From: JASLBX01 sp035762665
GTDB lineage: Bacteria; Actinomycetota; Actinomycetes; Jiangellales; Jiangellaceae
NCBI GenBank assembly: GCA_035762665.1
Contig: DASTNZ010000030.1
Coordinates: 1 to 24,520 of the forward strand
Reading direction: 5' to 3'
Length of the DNA stretch: 24,520 nt
In this document: piece after piece, positions 15,748 to 22,982 of the stretch
How the letters are laid out: every line of letters begins with the position of its first letter
Numbering within the stretch: position 1 is the first letter of the stretch
Translations under genes and position numbers: made by a program
The notes under the pieces: generated by a model
Told to the model about the DNA's origin: nothing
Database searches by the model: none
Seen by the model: the letters and a program-made list of their open reading frames with translations, nothing else

Positions 15748-16116
15748 ATGATCCAGCAGGAGTCGCGACTTCGAGTCGCCGACAACACGGGTGCCAAGGA
15801 GCTGTTGTGCATCCGCGTGCTCGGCGGTTCGGGCCGACGGTACGCCGGTATCGGCGATGTCATCGTGGCGACCGTCAAGGACGCCATTCCGGGTGGTAGC
15901 GCCAAGAAGGGCGAGGTCGTCAAGGCCGTCATCGTGCGGACCGCCAAGGAGCGGCGCCGCCCGGACGGCTCCTACATCAAGTTCGACGAGAACGCCGCTG
16001 TGCTGCTCAAGGACGACGGCGACCCGCGTGGAACCCGAATCTTCGGTCCGGTCGGCCGCGAGCTGCGTGACAAGAGGTTCATGCGCATCATCTCGCTCGC
16101 TCCGGAGGTGCTGTAA
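15748..16116 (+). CDS. rplN: 50S ribosomal protein L14
   Basis: 122 aa, the exact family length. L14 forms an intersubunit bridge and, with L19, contacts 16S rRNA. It starts MIQQESRLRVADNTGAKELL and contains GDVIVATVKDAIPGG, KKGEVVKAVIVRT and RGTRIFGPVGRELRDK. ATG 15748 is preceded by AGGAG at 15735-15739. First gene of the spc group; rplX starts 4 nt downstream. Confidence 0.98.
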   Translation: MIQQESRLRVADNTGAKELLCIRVLGGSGRRYAGIGDVIVATVKDAIPGGSAKKGEVVKAVIVRTAKERRRPDGSYIKFDENAAVLLKDDGDPRGTRIFGPVGRELRDKRFMRIISLAPEVL

Positions 16117-16119
16117 GCC

Positions 16120-16443
16120 ATGCGCATCAAGAAAGGCGACACCGTCGTGGTGGTCGCGGGCAAGGACAGAGGCACTGTCGGCAAGGTGATCGCCGCCTAC
16201 CCCCGGGAGGACAAGGTCCTGGTCGAGGGGGTCAATCGGATCACGAAGCACACCAAGCCGGTCCAGACCGCTCGCGGCTCGCAGGCCGGCGGAATCGTGC
16301 ACCAGGAGGCGCCGATCCATGTCAGCAACGTGATGCTGGCGGTCGAGGTCGACGGCAAGACGGTCGGCACCCGGGCCGGCTACCGCATCGACGACGACGG
16401 CAACAAGGTCCGGTTCGCCAAGCGCACCGGTAAGGACATCTAA
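16120..16443 (+). CDS. rplX: 50S ribosomal protein L24
   Basis: 107 aa. L24 is one of the two assembly-initiator proteins of the large subunit. The N-terminal KOW motif is clear (MRIKKGDTVVVVAGKDRGTV) and is followed by VEGVNRITKHTKP and IVHQEAPIHVSNV. ATG 16120 follows the rplN stop after three bases and uses GGAGGTG at the end of rplN. Its TAA shares its final A with the rplE ATG. Confidence 0.97.
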   Translation: MRIKKGDTVVVVAGKDRGTVGKVIAAYPREDKVLVEGVNRITKHTKPVQTARGSQAGGIVHQEAPIHVSNVMLAVEVDGKTVGTRAGYRIDDDGNKVRFAKRTGKDI

Positions 16444-17024
16444 TGATCAAAGAAACCGACACTATGACTGACGCGATGACGCTGCCACGGCTCAAGCAGC
16501 GCTACCGCGAGGAGATCGTCCCCGCGCTGCGCCAGGAGTTCGGGTTCGCCAACATCATGCAGGTGCCCACGGTCACGAAGGTCGTGGTCAACATGGGAGT
16601 TGGCGATGCGGCTAGGGACGCGAAGCTGATCGAGGGCGCCGTCCGCGATCTTGCGGTGATCACCGGTCAGAAGCCGGCCGTCACCAAGGCGCGCAAGTCC
16701 ATTGCCCAGTTCAAACTGCGCGAGGGGATGCCGATCGGGGCGCACGCGACGCTCCGGGGCGACCGGATGTGGGAGTTCCTCGACCGGTTGACGACCATTG
16801 CACTGCCGCGGATCCGGGATTTCCGCGGGCTGTCTCCGAAACAGTTCGACGGCAGGGGCAACTTCACGTTCGGCCTCAACGAGCAGTCGATGTTCCATGA
16901 GATCGACCAGGACAAGATCGATCGGGTTCGTGGCATGGATATCACGGTCGTGACGACAGCCGGCAACGACGACGAGGGCCGAGCGCTGCTGAAGCACCTG
17001 GGTTTCCCGTTCAAGGAGCAGTGA
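16443..17024 (+). CDS. rplE: 50S ribosomal protein L5
   Basis: 193 aa from ATG 16443. L5 binds 5S rRNA and contacts the P-site tRNA. Typical stretches are LKQRYREEIVPALRQEFGF, VTKVVVNMGVGDA, ITGQKPAVTKARKSIAQFK and LNEQSMFHEIDQDKI. A second in-frame ATG at 16464 is possible, but ATG 16443 has AAGGA at 16432-16436 at good spacing and overlaps the rplX stop, favouring coupling. rpsZ follows after 53 nt. Confidence 0.95.
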   Translation: MIKETDTMTDAMTLPRLKQRYREEIVPALRQEFGFANIMQVPTVTKVVVNMGVGDAARDAKLIEGAVRDLAVITGQKPAVTKARKSIAQFKLREGMPIGAHATLRGDRMWEFLDRLTTIALPRIRDFRGLSPKQFDGRGNFTFGLNEQSMFHEIDQDKIDRVRGMDITVVTTAGNDDEGRALLKHLGFPFKEQ

Positions 17025-17077
17025 CGAAGTGAGCGAGCTGAGCGGTACGAAAGCGACCGAAAGTATGGAGAACTGAC

Positions 17078-17263
17078 GTGGCGAAAAAGGCTCTGATCCA
17101 CAAGGCGAAGCAAAAGCCGAAGTTCGCGGTCCGGGCCTACACCCGGTGCCAGCGGTGCGGTCGCCCGCACTCGGTATACCGCAAGTTCGGCCTGTGCCGG
17201 ATCTGCGTGCGGGAGATGGCGCACCGCGGTGAGCTGCCGGGCGTGACCAAATCCAGCTGGTAA
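17078..17263 (+). CDS. rpsZ: 30S ribosomal protein S14, zinc-binding short type
   Basis: 61 aa, the short zinc-ribbon form of S14 (also named rpsN type Z), with ligands C24, C27, C40 and C43 in CQRCG and CRIC. S14 is a late-assembling 30S head protein next to S3 and S10. The sequence ends GELPGVTKSSW, standard for this form. GTG 17078 has GGAG at 17067-17070. Actinobacteria often carry a second, zinc-free S14 under Zur control elsewhere; that gene is not in this window. A 130-nt gap with two hairpins separates it from rpsH. Confidence 0.97.
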   Translation: MAKKALIHKAKQKPKFAVRAYTRCQRCGRPHSVYRKFGLCRICVREMAHRGELPGVTKSSW

Positions 17264-17270
17264 CCCAACC

Positions 17271-17324
17271 TGCGGGGGCGCCACCCCCGCACACCCCCGG
17301 GTCTGTGGCTGAGCTCGCAGACCC
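17271..17324 (+). promoter_or_regulatory. Two consecutive hairpins in the rpsZ-rpsH gap
   Basis: TGCGGGGG (17271-17278) pairs with CCCCCGCA (17284-17291) around a 5-nt loop, and eight bases later GGGTCTG (17299-17305) pairs with CAGACCC (17318-17324) around a 12-nt loop. They sit in the only large gap inside the spc group. They could be a partial terminator or an RNA processing and stability element that sets the ratio of upstream and downstream products. No T tract follows and no new promoter is evident before rpsH. Confidence 0.6.
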
Positions 17325-17393
17325 ACCAAAACCGAGATCGCCGAAGGTCCGGGCGACAACCGGAAACCGCGGCGGGAAAGCGGCTAACGAACA

Positions 17394-17798
17394 ATGACCA
17401 TGACCGACCCGATCGCAGACATGCTAACCCGTCTGCGTAACGCGAATTCGGCGTATCACGACACCGTGGTGATGCCGCACAGCAAGATCAAGTCGCACAT
17501 CGCGGAGATCCTCAAGCAGGAGGGTTACATCGCAGACTGGACCGTTCAGGACAACGAGGACGCCGTGGGCAAGACCCTGGTGCTGACGCTGAAGTACGGC
17601 CCCAGCCGTGAGCGGTCGATCGCCGGCGTCCGCCGGGTGAGCAAACCTGGCCTGCGGGTCTACGCGAAGGCGAACAACATGCCGAAGGTGCTCGGCGGGC
17701 TCGGCGTCGCGATCATCTCGACGTCGCACGGCCTGCTCACCGACAAGGCGGCGACCAAGCAGGGTGTGGGCGGGGAAGTCCTCGCCTACGTCTGGTGA
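17394..17798 (+). CDS. rpsH: 30S ribosomal protein S8
   Basis: 134 aa, close to the 132 aa of mycobacterial S8. S8 binds the central domain of 16S rRNA; in E. coli it represses the spc operon. The protein starts MTMTDPIADMLTRLRNANSA and contains KYGPSRERSIAGVRRVSKPG and the nearly invariant LGGLGVAIISTSHGLLT. ATG 17394 is preferred by family length; a second ATG at 17400 is possible. The upstream ribosome-binding site is weak (GGGAAAG at 17374-17380). Seventeen bases separate it from rplF. Confidence 0.96.
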   Translation: MTMTDPIADMLTRLRNANSAYHDTVVMPHSKIKSHIAEILKQEGYIADWTVQDNEDAVGKTLVLTLKYGPSRERSIAGVRRVSKPGLRVYAKANNMPKVLGGLGVAIISTSHGLLTDKAATKQGVGGEVLAYVW

Positions 17799-17800
17799 CG

Positions 17801-17808
17801 GAAGGAGG
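17801..17808 (+). promoter_or_regulatory. Ribosome-binding site deciding the rplF start
   Basis: GAAGGAGG seven bases before ATG 17816. The frame is open to a GTG at 17795 that overlaps the rpsH stop, but the added residues are not L6-like. Confidence 0.8.
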
Positions 17809-17815
17809 ACGAGGA

Positions 17816-18355
17816 ATGTCGCGCATCGGCAAGCTCTCGATCCCCGTCCCCAGCGGTGTCGAGATCGATATCGACGGCTCGACGGTCACCGTGAAGGGGC
17901 CGAAGGGCGAGCTTGTTCACACGCTGCCCGAGGTGATCGGCCTCGAGCGGACAGAGGACGGCTCGCTCCGGGTCACTCGCCCGGACGACGAGCGGGAGAG
18001 CAAGGCGCTGCACGGGTTGTCGCGCACACTCGTTGCCAACATGGTGACCGGTGTTACCCAGGGTTACGAGAAGAAGCTCGAGATCGTCGGCGTCGGTTAC
18101 CGAGTGCAGGCCAGGGGCTCGAACCTCGAGTTTGCGCTCGGCTTCAGCCACCCGGTCGTCATCGAACCGCCGGATGGCGTCAGCTTTGCGGTCGAGTCGC
18201 CGACGAAGTTCACGGTGACCGGCATCGACAAGCAGAAGGTCGGCGAGGTGGCCGCGAACATCCGGAAGCTGCGCAAGCCCGAGCCGTACAAGGGCAAGGG
18301 CATTCGCTACGCGGGCGAGCAGGTCCGGCGCAAGGTCGGAAAGGCTGGTAAGTAA
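17816..18355 (+). CDS. rplF: 50S ribosomal protein L6
   Basis: 179 aa, standard for L6, a two-domain protein near the factor-binding site and the sarcin-ricin loop. It starts MSRIGKLSIPVPSGVEI and includes GPKGEL, LVANMVTGVTQGYEKKLEI and the C-terminal ANIRKLRKPEPYKGKGIRY block, which contacts 23S rRNA. ATG 17816 is chosen for its GAAGGAGG and the conserved MSRIGK. rplR starts three bases after the TAA. Confidence 0.97.
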   Translation: MSRIGKLSIPVPSGVEIDIDGSTVTVKGPKGELVHTLPEVIGLERTEDGSLRVTRPDDERESKALHGLSRTLVANMVTGVTQGYEKKLEIVGVGYRVQARGSNLEFALGFSHPVVIEPPDGVSFAVESPTKFTVTGIDKQKVGEVAANIRKLRKPEPYKGKGIRYAGEQVRRKVGKAGK

Positions 18356-18358
18356 GAC

Positions 18359-18742
18359 ATGGGCATCGCTATCAACGCCCGGCGGGGCCACGGCGGCAAG
18401 GCCGGCGCCCGCGGCCACCGGCACCTGCGGGTCCGCAAGAAGATCTCCGGGACGGCCGAGCGGCCGCGCCTGGTGGTCACCCGGTCGCTGCGCCACATAG
18501 TGGCCCAGGTGGTGGACGACACCACGGGTCGCACGTTGGTGTCGGCCTCCAGCATGGAGGCGGGGCTGCGCAGCGCCGAGGGAGACAAGACGGTCAAGGC
18601 GCGCAAGGTCGGCGAGCTGATCGCCGAACGGGCCAAGGCCGCTGGTATTGAGAGCGTCGTGTTTGACCGCGCGGGCAACCGCTACCACGGCCGCGTGGCC
18701 GCGGTAGCCGACGGTGCCCGCGAGGGCGGCCTGACGGTCTGA
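18359..18742 (+). CDS. rplR: 50S ribosomal protein L18
   Basis: 127 aa. L18 binds 5S rRNA together with L5 and L25 and brings it to the large subunit. The basic N-terminus is followed by RVRKKISGTAERPRLVV, RSLRHIVAQVVDD and the C-terminal VVFDRAGNRYHGRVAAVADG block, all typical of L18. ATG 18359 lies three bases after the rplF stop, with GGAAAGG inside the end of rplF as its ribosome-binding site. rpsE follows after 29 nt. Confidence 0.97.
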   Translation: MGIAINARRGHGGKAGARGHRHLRVRKKISGTAERPRLVVTRSLRHIVAQVVDDTTGRTLVSASSMEAGLRSAEGDKTVKARKVGELIAERAKAAGIESVVFDRAGNRYHGRVAAVADGAREGGLTV

Positions 18743-18771
18743 CGGTACGAGTACGCGAGAGAGAGGGAATC

Positions 18772-19371
18772 ATGGCCGGACCACAGCGCCGCGGAGGCGG
18801 TGCCGGTGGCGAGCGCCGCGACCGCCGCGACAGCCGTCGTGACGGAAACGCGGAGAAGACCGCGTACATCGAGCGCGTCGTTGCCATCAACCGGGTCGCC
18901 AAGGTCGTCCAAGGTGGACGTAGATTCAGCTTCACGGCCCTGGTCGTCGTCGGTGACGGTGACGGCACGGTCGGCGTGGGCTACGGAAAGGCCAAGGAGG
19001 TGCCGGCGGCCATAGCCAAGGGCGTCGAGGAGGCCAAGAAGAAGTTCTTCAAGGTTCCGCGCATCGGTGGCACGATCCCGCACCCCGTACAGGGTGAGAA
19101 AGCTGCGGGCGTCGTGCTGCTACGCCCGGCGTCGCCCGGTACTGGTGTGATCGCCGGTGGCCCGGTCCGCGCTGTCCTGGAGTGCGCGGGCATCCACGAC
19201 GTGCTGAGCAAGTCACTCGGCTCGTCCAACGCGATCAACATCGTGCACGCGACGGTTGAAGCGCTCAAGAGCCTCGAGCGGCCGGAGCAGGTGGCCGCTC
19301 GTCGCGGCCTGCCGCTCGAGGACGTAGCACCCGCCGCGTTGCTGCGGGCCCGGGTGGAGGCCGGCGCATGA
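18772..19371 (+). CDS. rpsE: 30S ribosomal protein S5
   Basis: 199 aa, longer than the E. coli protein because of a Gly/Arg-rich N-terminal extension (residues 2-24) common in actinobacteria. S5 helps form the mRNA entry channel and affects decoding accuracy; spectinomycin-resistance changes map to its loop in the RRFSFTALVVVGD region. The double-stranded RNA-binding-like domain and GYGKAKEVPAAIAKGVEEAK, HPVQGEKAAGVVLLRPAS and VHATVEALKSL are present. ATG 18772 has GAGAGGGA at 18760-18767. The end overlaps rpmD as ATGA. Confidence 0.97.
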   Translation: MAGPQRRGGGAGGERRDRRDSRRDGNAEKTAYIERVVAINRVAKVVQGGRRFSFTALVVVGDGDGTVGVGYGKAKEVPAAIAKGVEEAKKKFFKVPRIGGTIPHPVQGEKAAGVVLLRPASPGTGVIAGGPVRAVLECAGIHDVLSKSLGSSNAINIVHATVEALKSLERPEQVAARRGLPLEDVAPAALLRARVEAGA

Positions 19372-19571
19372 GCCCGGCGAAGAAGAAGGTGGGCCAGATC
19401 AAGGTCCGCCAGGTCAAGAGCGCGATCGGTAGGACGTCCAACCAGCGCGACACCCTGCGTTCGCTGGGGCTAAAGCGCATCGGCGACGAAGTCGTCAAGG
19501 AGGACCGTCCCGAGATCCGCGGCATGGTCAGGTCAGTGACCCACCTGGTCGCTGTCGAGGAGGTCGAGTAA
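19368..19571 (+). CDS. rpmD: 50S ribosomal protein L30
   Basis: 67 aa, a few residues longer than the usual 58-61 because of a basic N-terminus (MSPAKKKVGQ). L30 is a small protein of the large subunit. The core IKVRQVKSAIGRTSNQRDTL and LKRIGDEVVKEDRPEIRGMV is diagnostic. ATG 19368 overlaps the rpsE stop (ATGA), implying coupled translation. Two bases separate its stop from the rplO start. Confidence 0.96.
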   Translation: MSPAKKKVGQIKVRQVKSAIGRTSNQRDTLRSLGLKRIGDEVVKEDRPEIRGMVRSVTHLVAVEEVE

Positions 19572-19573
19572 GC

Positions 19574-20038
19574 ATGGGCGATTCCGCACAGGGGGCCCCA
19601 CTCAAGCCGCACCACCTGCGCCCTGCCCCGGGCGCCAAGACCCCGAAGACGCGGGTCGGCCGGGGTGAAGCCGGTACTCGCGGCAAGACCGCCGGTCGTG
19701 GGACAAAGGGCAGCAAGGCCCGCAACCAGATCCCAGCCAATTTCGAGGGCGGCCAGATGCCGGTGCACATGCGCCTGCCCAAACTCAAGGGGTTCAAGAA
19801 CCCGTTCCGGGTCGAGTACCAGGTCGTGAACCTGGACCGGCTGGCCGCCTTGTATCCGAAGGGTGGCGAGGTGACGGTGGATGACCTGGTGGCCAAGGGC
19901 GCGGTTCGCTCTGGCGCACCAGTCAAGGTGTTGGGTTCCGGCGAGATCTCGGTCGCTGTGCAGGTGAGCGCGCACGCGTTCTCCAGCTCGGCCAAGGAGA
20001 AGATCGCCGCGGCGGGTGGCTCGGTCACCGAGCTCTAG
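19574..20038 (+). CDS. rplO: 50S ribosomal protein L15
   Basis: 154 aa, within the actinobacterial range. L15 is a late-assembling protein with a long basic extension into the rRNA core. It contains LKPHHLRPAPGAKTPKTRVG, the glycine and arginine-rich GKTAGRGTKGSKAR extension, and MRLPKLKGFKNPF. ATG 19574 uses GAGGAGG near 19557-19563 in the end of rpmD. Last ribosomal gene of the spc group; a 168-nt gap with a possible promoter follows. Confidence 0.97.
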   Translation: MGDSAQGAPLKPHHLRPAPGAKTPKTRVGRGEAGTRGKTAGRGTKGSKARNQIPANFEGGQMPVHMRLPKLKGFKNPFRVEYQVVNLDRLAALYPKGGEVTVDDLVAKGAVRSGAPVKVLGSGEISVAVQVSAHAFSSSAKEKIAAAGGSVTEL

Positions 20039-20126
20039 GAACGTGATCGAACAGCAGCACCGGAACGGAGCGGTCGAAACGGGCGAGGGATGTGTTTCGT
20101 TGTATTCCGTGAGTGACTGTTATCGT
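20039..20126 (+). promoter_or_regulatory. Possible secY-adk-map promoter with conserved upstream blocks
   Basis: TGTTATCGT (20118-20126) is an extended -10 sequence (TGn then TATCGT). TTGTAT at 20100-20105 is a possible but closely spaced -35 (15 bp). Upstream lie GAACGTGATCGAAC (20039-20052), identical to 9906-9919 before rpsJ, and TCGAAACGGGCGAG (20074-20087), one base different from 9914-9927. The second block lies 12-13 bp before a TTG in both regions, which strengthens the case that these are related promoters. Confidence 0.4.
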
Positions 20127-20192
20127 CAGGGCGTCGCGACCGAGTCGGGCCGCGGCGCACGTACCACCGCGCTGACGCTTTGCCAGGCGCGC

Positions 20193-20198
20193 AGGAGG
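20193..20198 (+). promoter_or_regulatory. Ribosome-binding site deciding the secY start
   Basis: A perfect AGGAGG eight bases before GTG 20207. The frame also has a TTG at 20180, but this would place the ribosome-binding site inside the gene and add nine residues not expected in SecY. Confidence 0.85.
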
Positions 20199-20206
20199 CC
20201 GTAGAA

Positions 20207-21493
20207 GTGCTCACCCCGTTCCTTCAGGCGTTCAAGACGCCTGACCTGCGACGGAAGATCCTATTCACGCTGGGCATCATCGTCGTTTTCCGGTTCGGAT
20301 CCCAGCTTCCGACGCCGGGTGTGGACGTCGAGGCGGTCAACATCCAGCGCGACCTGGTGCAGGGCAGCGGTCTCTACGGCATGCTCAACATGTTCACCGG
20401 TGGTGCCCTGCTACAGCTGGCGGTATTCGCCCTAGGGATCATGCCGTACATCACGGCGAGCATCATCATGCAGTTGCTTCGCGTGGTGATCCCGCGCCTC
20501 GAGCTGCTCCACAAGGAGGGGCAGGCCGGACAGACGAAGATCACTCAGTACACCCGCTACCTCACCATCGGCCTGGCGATCTTGCAGTCGACGACCATCG
20601 TGTCGATGGCCCGCAGTGGCGCGCTGCTCCAGTCGAACACGTCGCTGCTGATCAACGACGACATCTCCACGATCATCATCATGGTCATTACGATGACCGC
20701 CGGCACGGCCGTGATCATGTGGCTCGGCGAATTGATCACCGAACGTGGGGTCGGCAACGGAATGTCGCTGCTGATCTTCACTCAGATCATCGCGACCTTC
20801 CCGAGCTCGCTGTGGGCGATTCAGCAGTCGCAGGGCTGGACGACGTTCACCATCGTGGCCGCGATCGGACTCGTCGTCGTCGTGCTGGTCGTATTCATCG
20901 AGATGTCGCAACGGCGGATCCCCGTCCAATACGCAAAGCGGATGGTCGGTCGCCGGATGTACGGGGGGTCGTCCACCTACATCCCGTTGAAGATCAATCA
21001 GGCGGGTGTCATCCCGGTGATCTTCGCGTCGTCGCTGCTGTACGTTCCGTTGCTGGCCAGCCAGTTCAACCAGACGGCCGACTGGTCCACCTGGATTCAA
21101 CGCTACTTCGTGACCGGCAGCCACCCGATCTATATGATCGCGTTCTTCCTGCTGATCGTCTTCTTCGCGTTCTTCTACGTCTCGATCACGTTCAATCCAG
21201 TTGAGATCGCCGACAATATGAAGCGGTACGGCGGGTTCATCCCAGGTATCCGGGCGGGCCGGCCGACGGCCGAGTACCTCGACTACGTGCTCACCAGGCT
21301 TACCTCAGCGGGCGCTCTCTACCTGGGCATGGTGGCGTTGATCCCGCTCATCGCGATTGCCTTGGTCAACGCCGACCAGAACTTCCCGTTCGGCGGCACC
21401 TCGATCCTGATCATGGTCGGGGTCGGGCTGAACACCATCCAGCAGATCGAGGGCCAGCTGCAGCAGCGCAACTACGAAGGGTTCCTCCGGTAA
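20207..21493 (+). CDS. secY: Preprotein translocase subunit SecY
   Basis: 428 aa from GTG 20207, normal for SecY. It is the channel of the Sec translocon, with ten membrane-spanning helices, moving unfolded proteins across the membrane with SecA or from ribosomes. Visible are the short cytoplasmic N-terminus with FKTPDLRRKILF, the periplasmic loop and plug region after PTPGVD, the GVGNGMSLLIF segment, and the C-terminal loop MKRYGGFIPGIRAGRPT that contacts SecA and the ribosome. The start is fixed by AGGAGG. The TAA shares its last A with the adk ATG, so adk is probably coupled. Confidence 0.97.
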   Translation: MLTPFLQAFKTPDLRRKILFTLGIIVVFRFGSQLPTPGVDVEAVNIQRDLVQGSGLYGMLNMFTGGALLQLAVFALGIMPYITASIIMQLLRVVIPRLELLHKEGQAGQTKITQYTRYLTIGLAILQSTTIVSMARSGALLQSNTSLLINDDISTIIIMVITMTAGTAVIMWLGELITERGVGNGMSLLIFTQIIATFPSSLWAIQQSQGWTTFTIVAAIGLVVVVLVVFIEMSQRRIPVQYAKRMVGRRMYGGSSTYIPLKINQAGVIPVIFASSLLYVPLLASQFNQTADWSTWIQRYFVTGSHPIYMIAFFLLIVFFAFFYVSITFNPVEIADNMKRYGGFIPGIRAGRPTAEYLDYVLTRLTSAGALYLGMVALIPLIAIALVNADQNFPFGGTSILIMVGVGLNTIQQIEGQLQQRNYEGFLR

Positions 21494-22065
21494 TGCGGCT
21501 GCTGATCATGGGTCCGCCTGGGTCCGGCAAGGGAACCCAGGCGGATATTGTGGCCAAGCGCTACGGCATGCCGGCGATTTCGACAGGTGACATCTTCCGG
21601 GCCAACGTCGCTGAGGGCACACCCCTCGGCCAACACGCGCAGCGGTATATGAAAGCCGGCAAGTACGTGCCGGACGAGATCACCAACCAGATGGTCCGTG
21701 ATCGCCTCAACGAAGCCGATGTGACGGACGGATTCCTGCTCGACGGCTACCCTCGAACGGTCGCCCAGGTGGAGTTCCTCGATTCCGTCCTGGCCGAGCA
21801 GGGCGTGGCGCTCGACCGGGTGATCGAGATGGTCGTGGATGTTGAAGCGGTCGTCGGGCGCCTGCTTGCGCGCGCCGCCGAAGATGGGCGTGACGACGAC
21901 TCCGAGGACGTTATTCGGTACCGGCAGGCGCTCTACGCCAGGGAGACCGCGCCGTTGACGACGATCTACCGCGATCGCGGCTTGTTCGTGCAGGTCGACG
22001 GCATGGGCACGGTCGATGAAGTAGCCGCCCGGATCGCAGCAGTGCTGGGTGCCGACGCCGAGTGA
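21493..22065 (+). CDS. adk: Adenylate kinase, short-LID type
   Basis: 190 aa. It catalyses reversible phosphate transfer between ATP and AMP, giving two ADP, and balances adenylate pools in the cytoplasm. The P-loop GPPGSGKGT is at 7-15, the AMP-binding region includes STGDIFR (30-36), and DGYPRT is at 84-89. The LID is short (about 123-144, with RDDDSEDVIRYR) and lacks the four-cysteine zinc site, as in mycobacterial enzymes. Position after secY is standard. The stop overlaps the map start as GTGA. Confidence 0.97.
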   Translation: MRLLIMGPPGSGKGTQADIVAKRYGMPAISTGDIFRANVAEGTPLGQHAQRYMKAGKYVPDEITNQMVRDRLNEADVTDGFLLDGYPRTVAQVEFLDSVLAEQGVALDRVIEMVVDVEAVVGRLLARAAEDGRDDDSEDVIRYRQALYARETAPLTTIYRDRGLFVQVDGMGTVDEVAARIAAVLGADAE

Positions 22066-22868
22066 TCCAGATCAAGACCCCGGCCGAGGTCGCCAAGATG
22101 CGGACCGCAGGCCTCGTCGTGGCCGAGACGCTTGCCGCGGTACGCGCCGCGGTGGCTCCCGGTGTAACGCCCCGGGACCTGGACGCTCTTGCCGAGACGG
22201 AGATCCGGTCTTGCGGCGCGGAGCCGTCGTTCCTCGGTTATCACGGCTTTCCCGCCACGCTCTGCGTATCGGTCAACGACGAGGTCGTGCACGGCATACC
22301 GGGGGATCGGCCGATCAAGGCTGGGGACATTGTGTCGATCGACTGCGGCGCGATTGTGGATGGCTGGCATGGCGACGCGGCAGTGACCGTGCCCGTGGGA
22401 GACGTCCCGGCCGAAGTGTCGGCGCTGCTGGAAACCTGTGAGGACGCACTCTGGACCGGTATTTCCGCCATGCACGCCGGGGGGCGGCTCCGGGACATCG
22501 GCGCGGCAGTGGAGCGCCGCGTGCGACAGTCCGGCCCCTACGGCATTGTCGAGGAGTTCGGCGGGCACGGTATCGGCACTGAGATGCATCAGGACCCGCA
22601 CGTCCTCAATTACCGGACTCGCCATCGCGGTCCGCGGCTGGTTCCCGGGCTCGTACTGGCCGTGGAGCCCATGATCAACCTTGGCTCACCGGACACCGTA
22701 CTGCTTGAAGACGGCTGGACGGTTAAGACCGCCGACGGTTCATGGTCTGCACACTTCGAGCACAGTATTGCCGTCACGGCCGATGGCCCATGGGTGCTGA
22801 CGGCCCTCGACGGTGGCGCGGCACGCCTGTCCCAACTCGGCGTCCCCACACCGGCGACGGCCACCTGA
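22062..22868 (+). CDS. map: Type I methionine aminopeptidase
   Basis: 268 aa. It removes the initiator methionine from nascent proteins when the second residue is small. The five metal ligands are D94, D105, H169, E202 and E233, in SIDCGA, HGDAA, GGHGIG, VEPM and FEHS, and the catalytic histidine H77 is in VVHGIP. It starts directly with MIQIKTPAEVAKMRTAG and lacks the N-terminal zinc-finger extension of some actinobacterial paralogues. GTG 22062 overlaps the adk stop (GTGA). The TGA stop lies inside a copy of the CACCTGATCA repeat, so the gene end coincides with a hairpin. Confidence 0.97.
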   Translation: MIQIKTPAEVAKMRTAGLVVAETLAAVRAAVAPGVTPRDLDALAETEIRSCGAEPSFLGYHGFPATLCVSVNDEVVHGIPGDRPIKAGDIVSIDCGAIVDGWHGDAAVTVPVGDVPAEVSALLETCEDALWTGISAMHAGGRLRDIGAAVERRVRQSGPYGIVEEFGGHGIGTEMHQDPHVLNYRTRHRGPRLVPGLVLAVEPMINLGSPDTVLLEDGWTVKTADGSWSAHFEHSIAVTADGPWVLTALDGGAARLSQLGVPTPATAT

Positions 22869-22887
22869 TCACCGATTGATCACGTGA
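22862..22887. repeat. Inverted repeat spanning the map stop codon, related to the rpoC-rpsL repeats
   Basis: CACCTGATCA (22862-22871) and TGATCACGTG (22877-22886) can pair at 9 of 10 positions with a 5-nt loop. With its flanks the right copy reads GGTCACGTGATCA on the minus strand, one base from the GGTCACCTGATC core of the rpoC-rpsL repeats. It could act as a terminator-like or mRNA-stabilising structure at the end of map, or as a protein-binding palindrome. Confidence 0.6.
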
Positions 22888-22982
22888 CCGCGGCCAACGG
22901 GAGGCCCCGCGTCGAAGCTCAGGGCGAGTTCGGGGAAGTCCCCGATGGCGAGATTGGGGATGGGCGAGCAATACTGGAAGGC

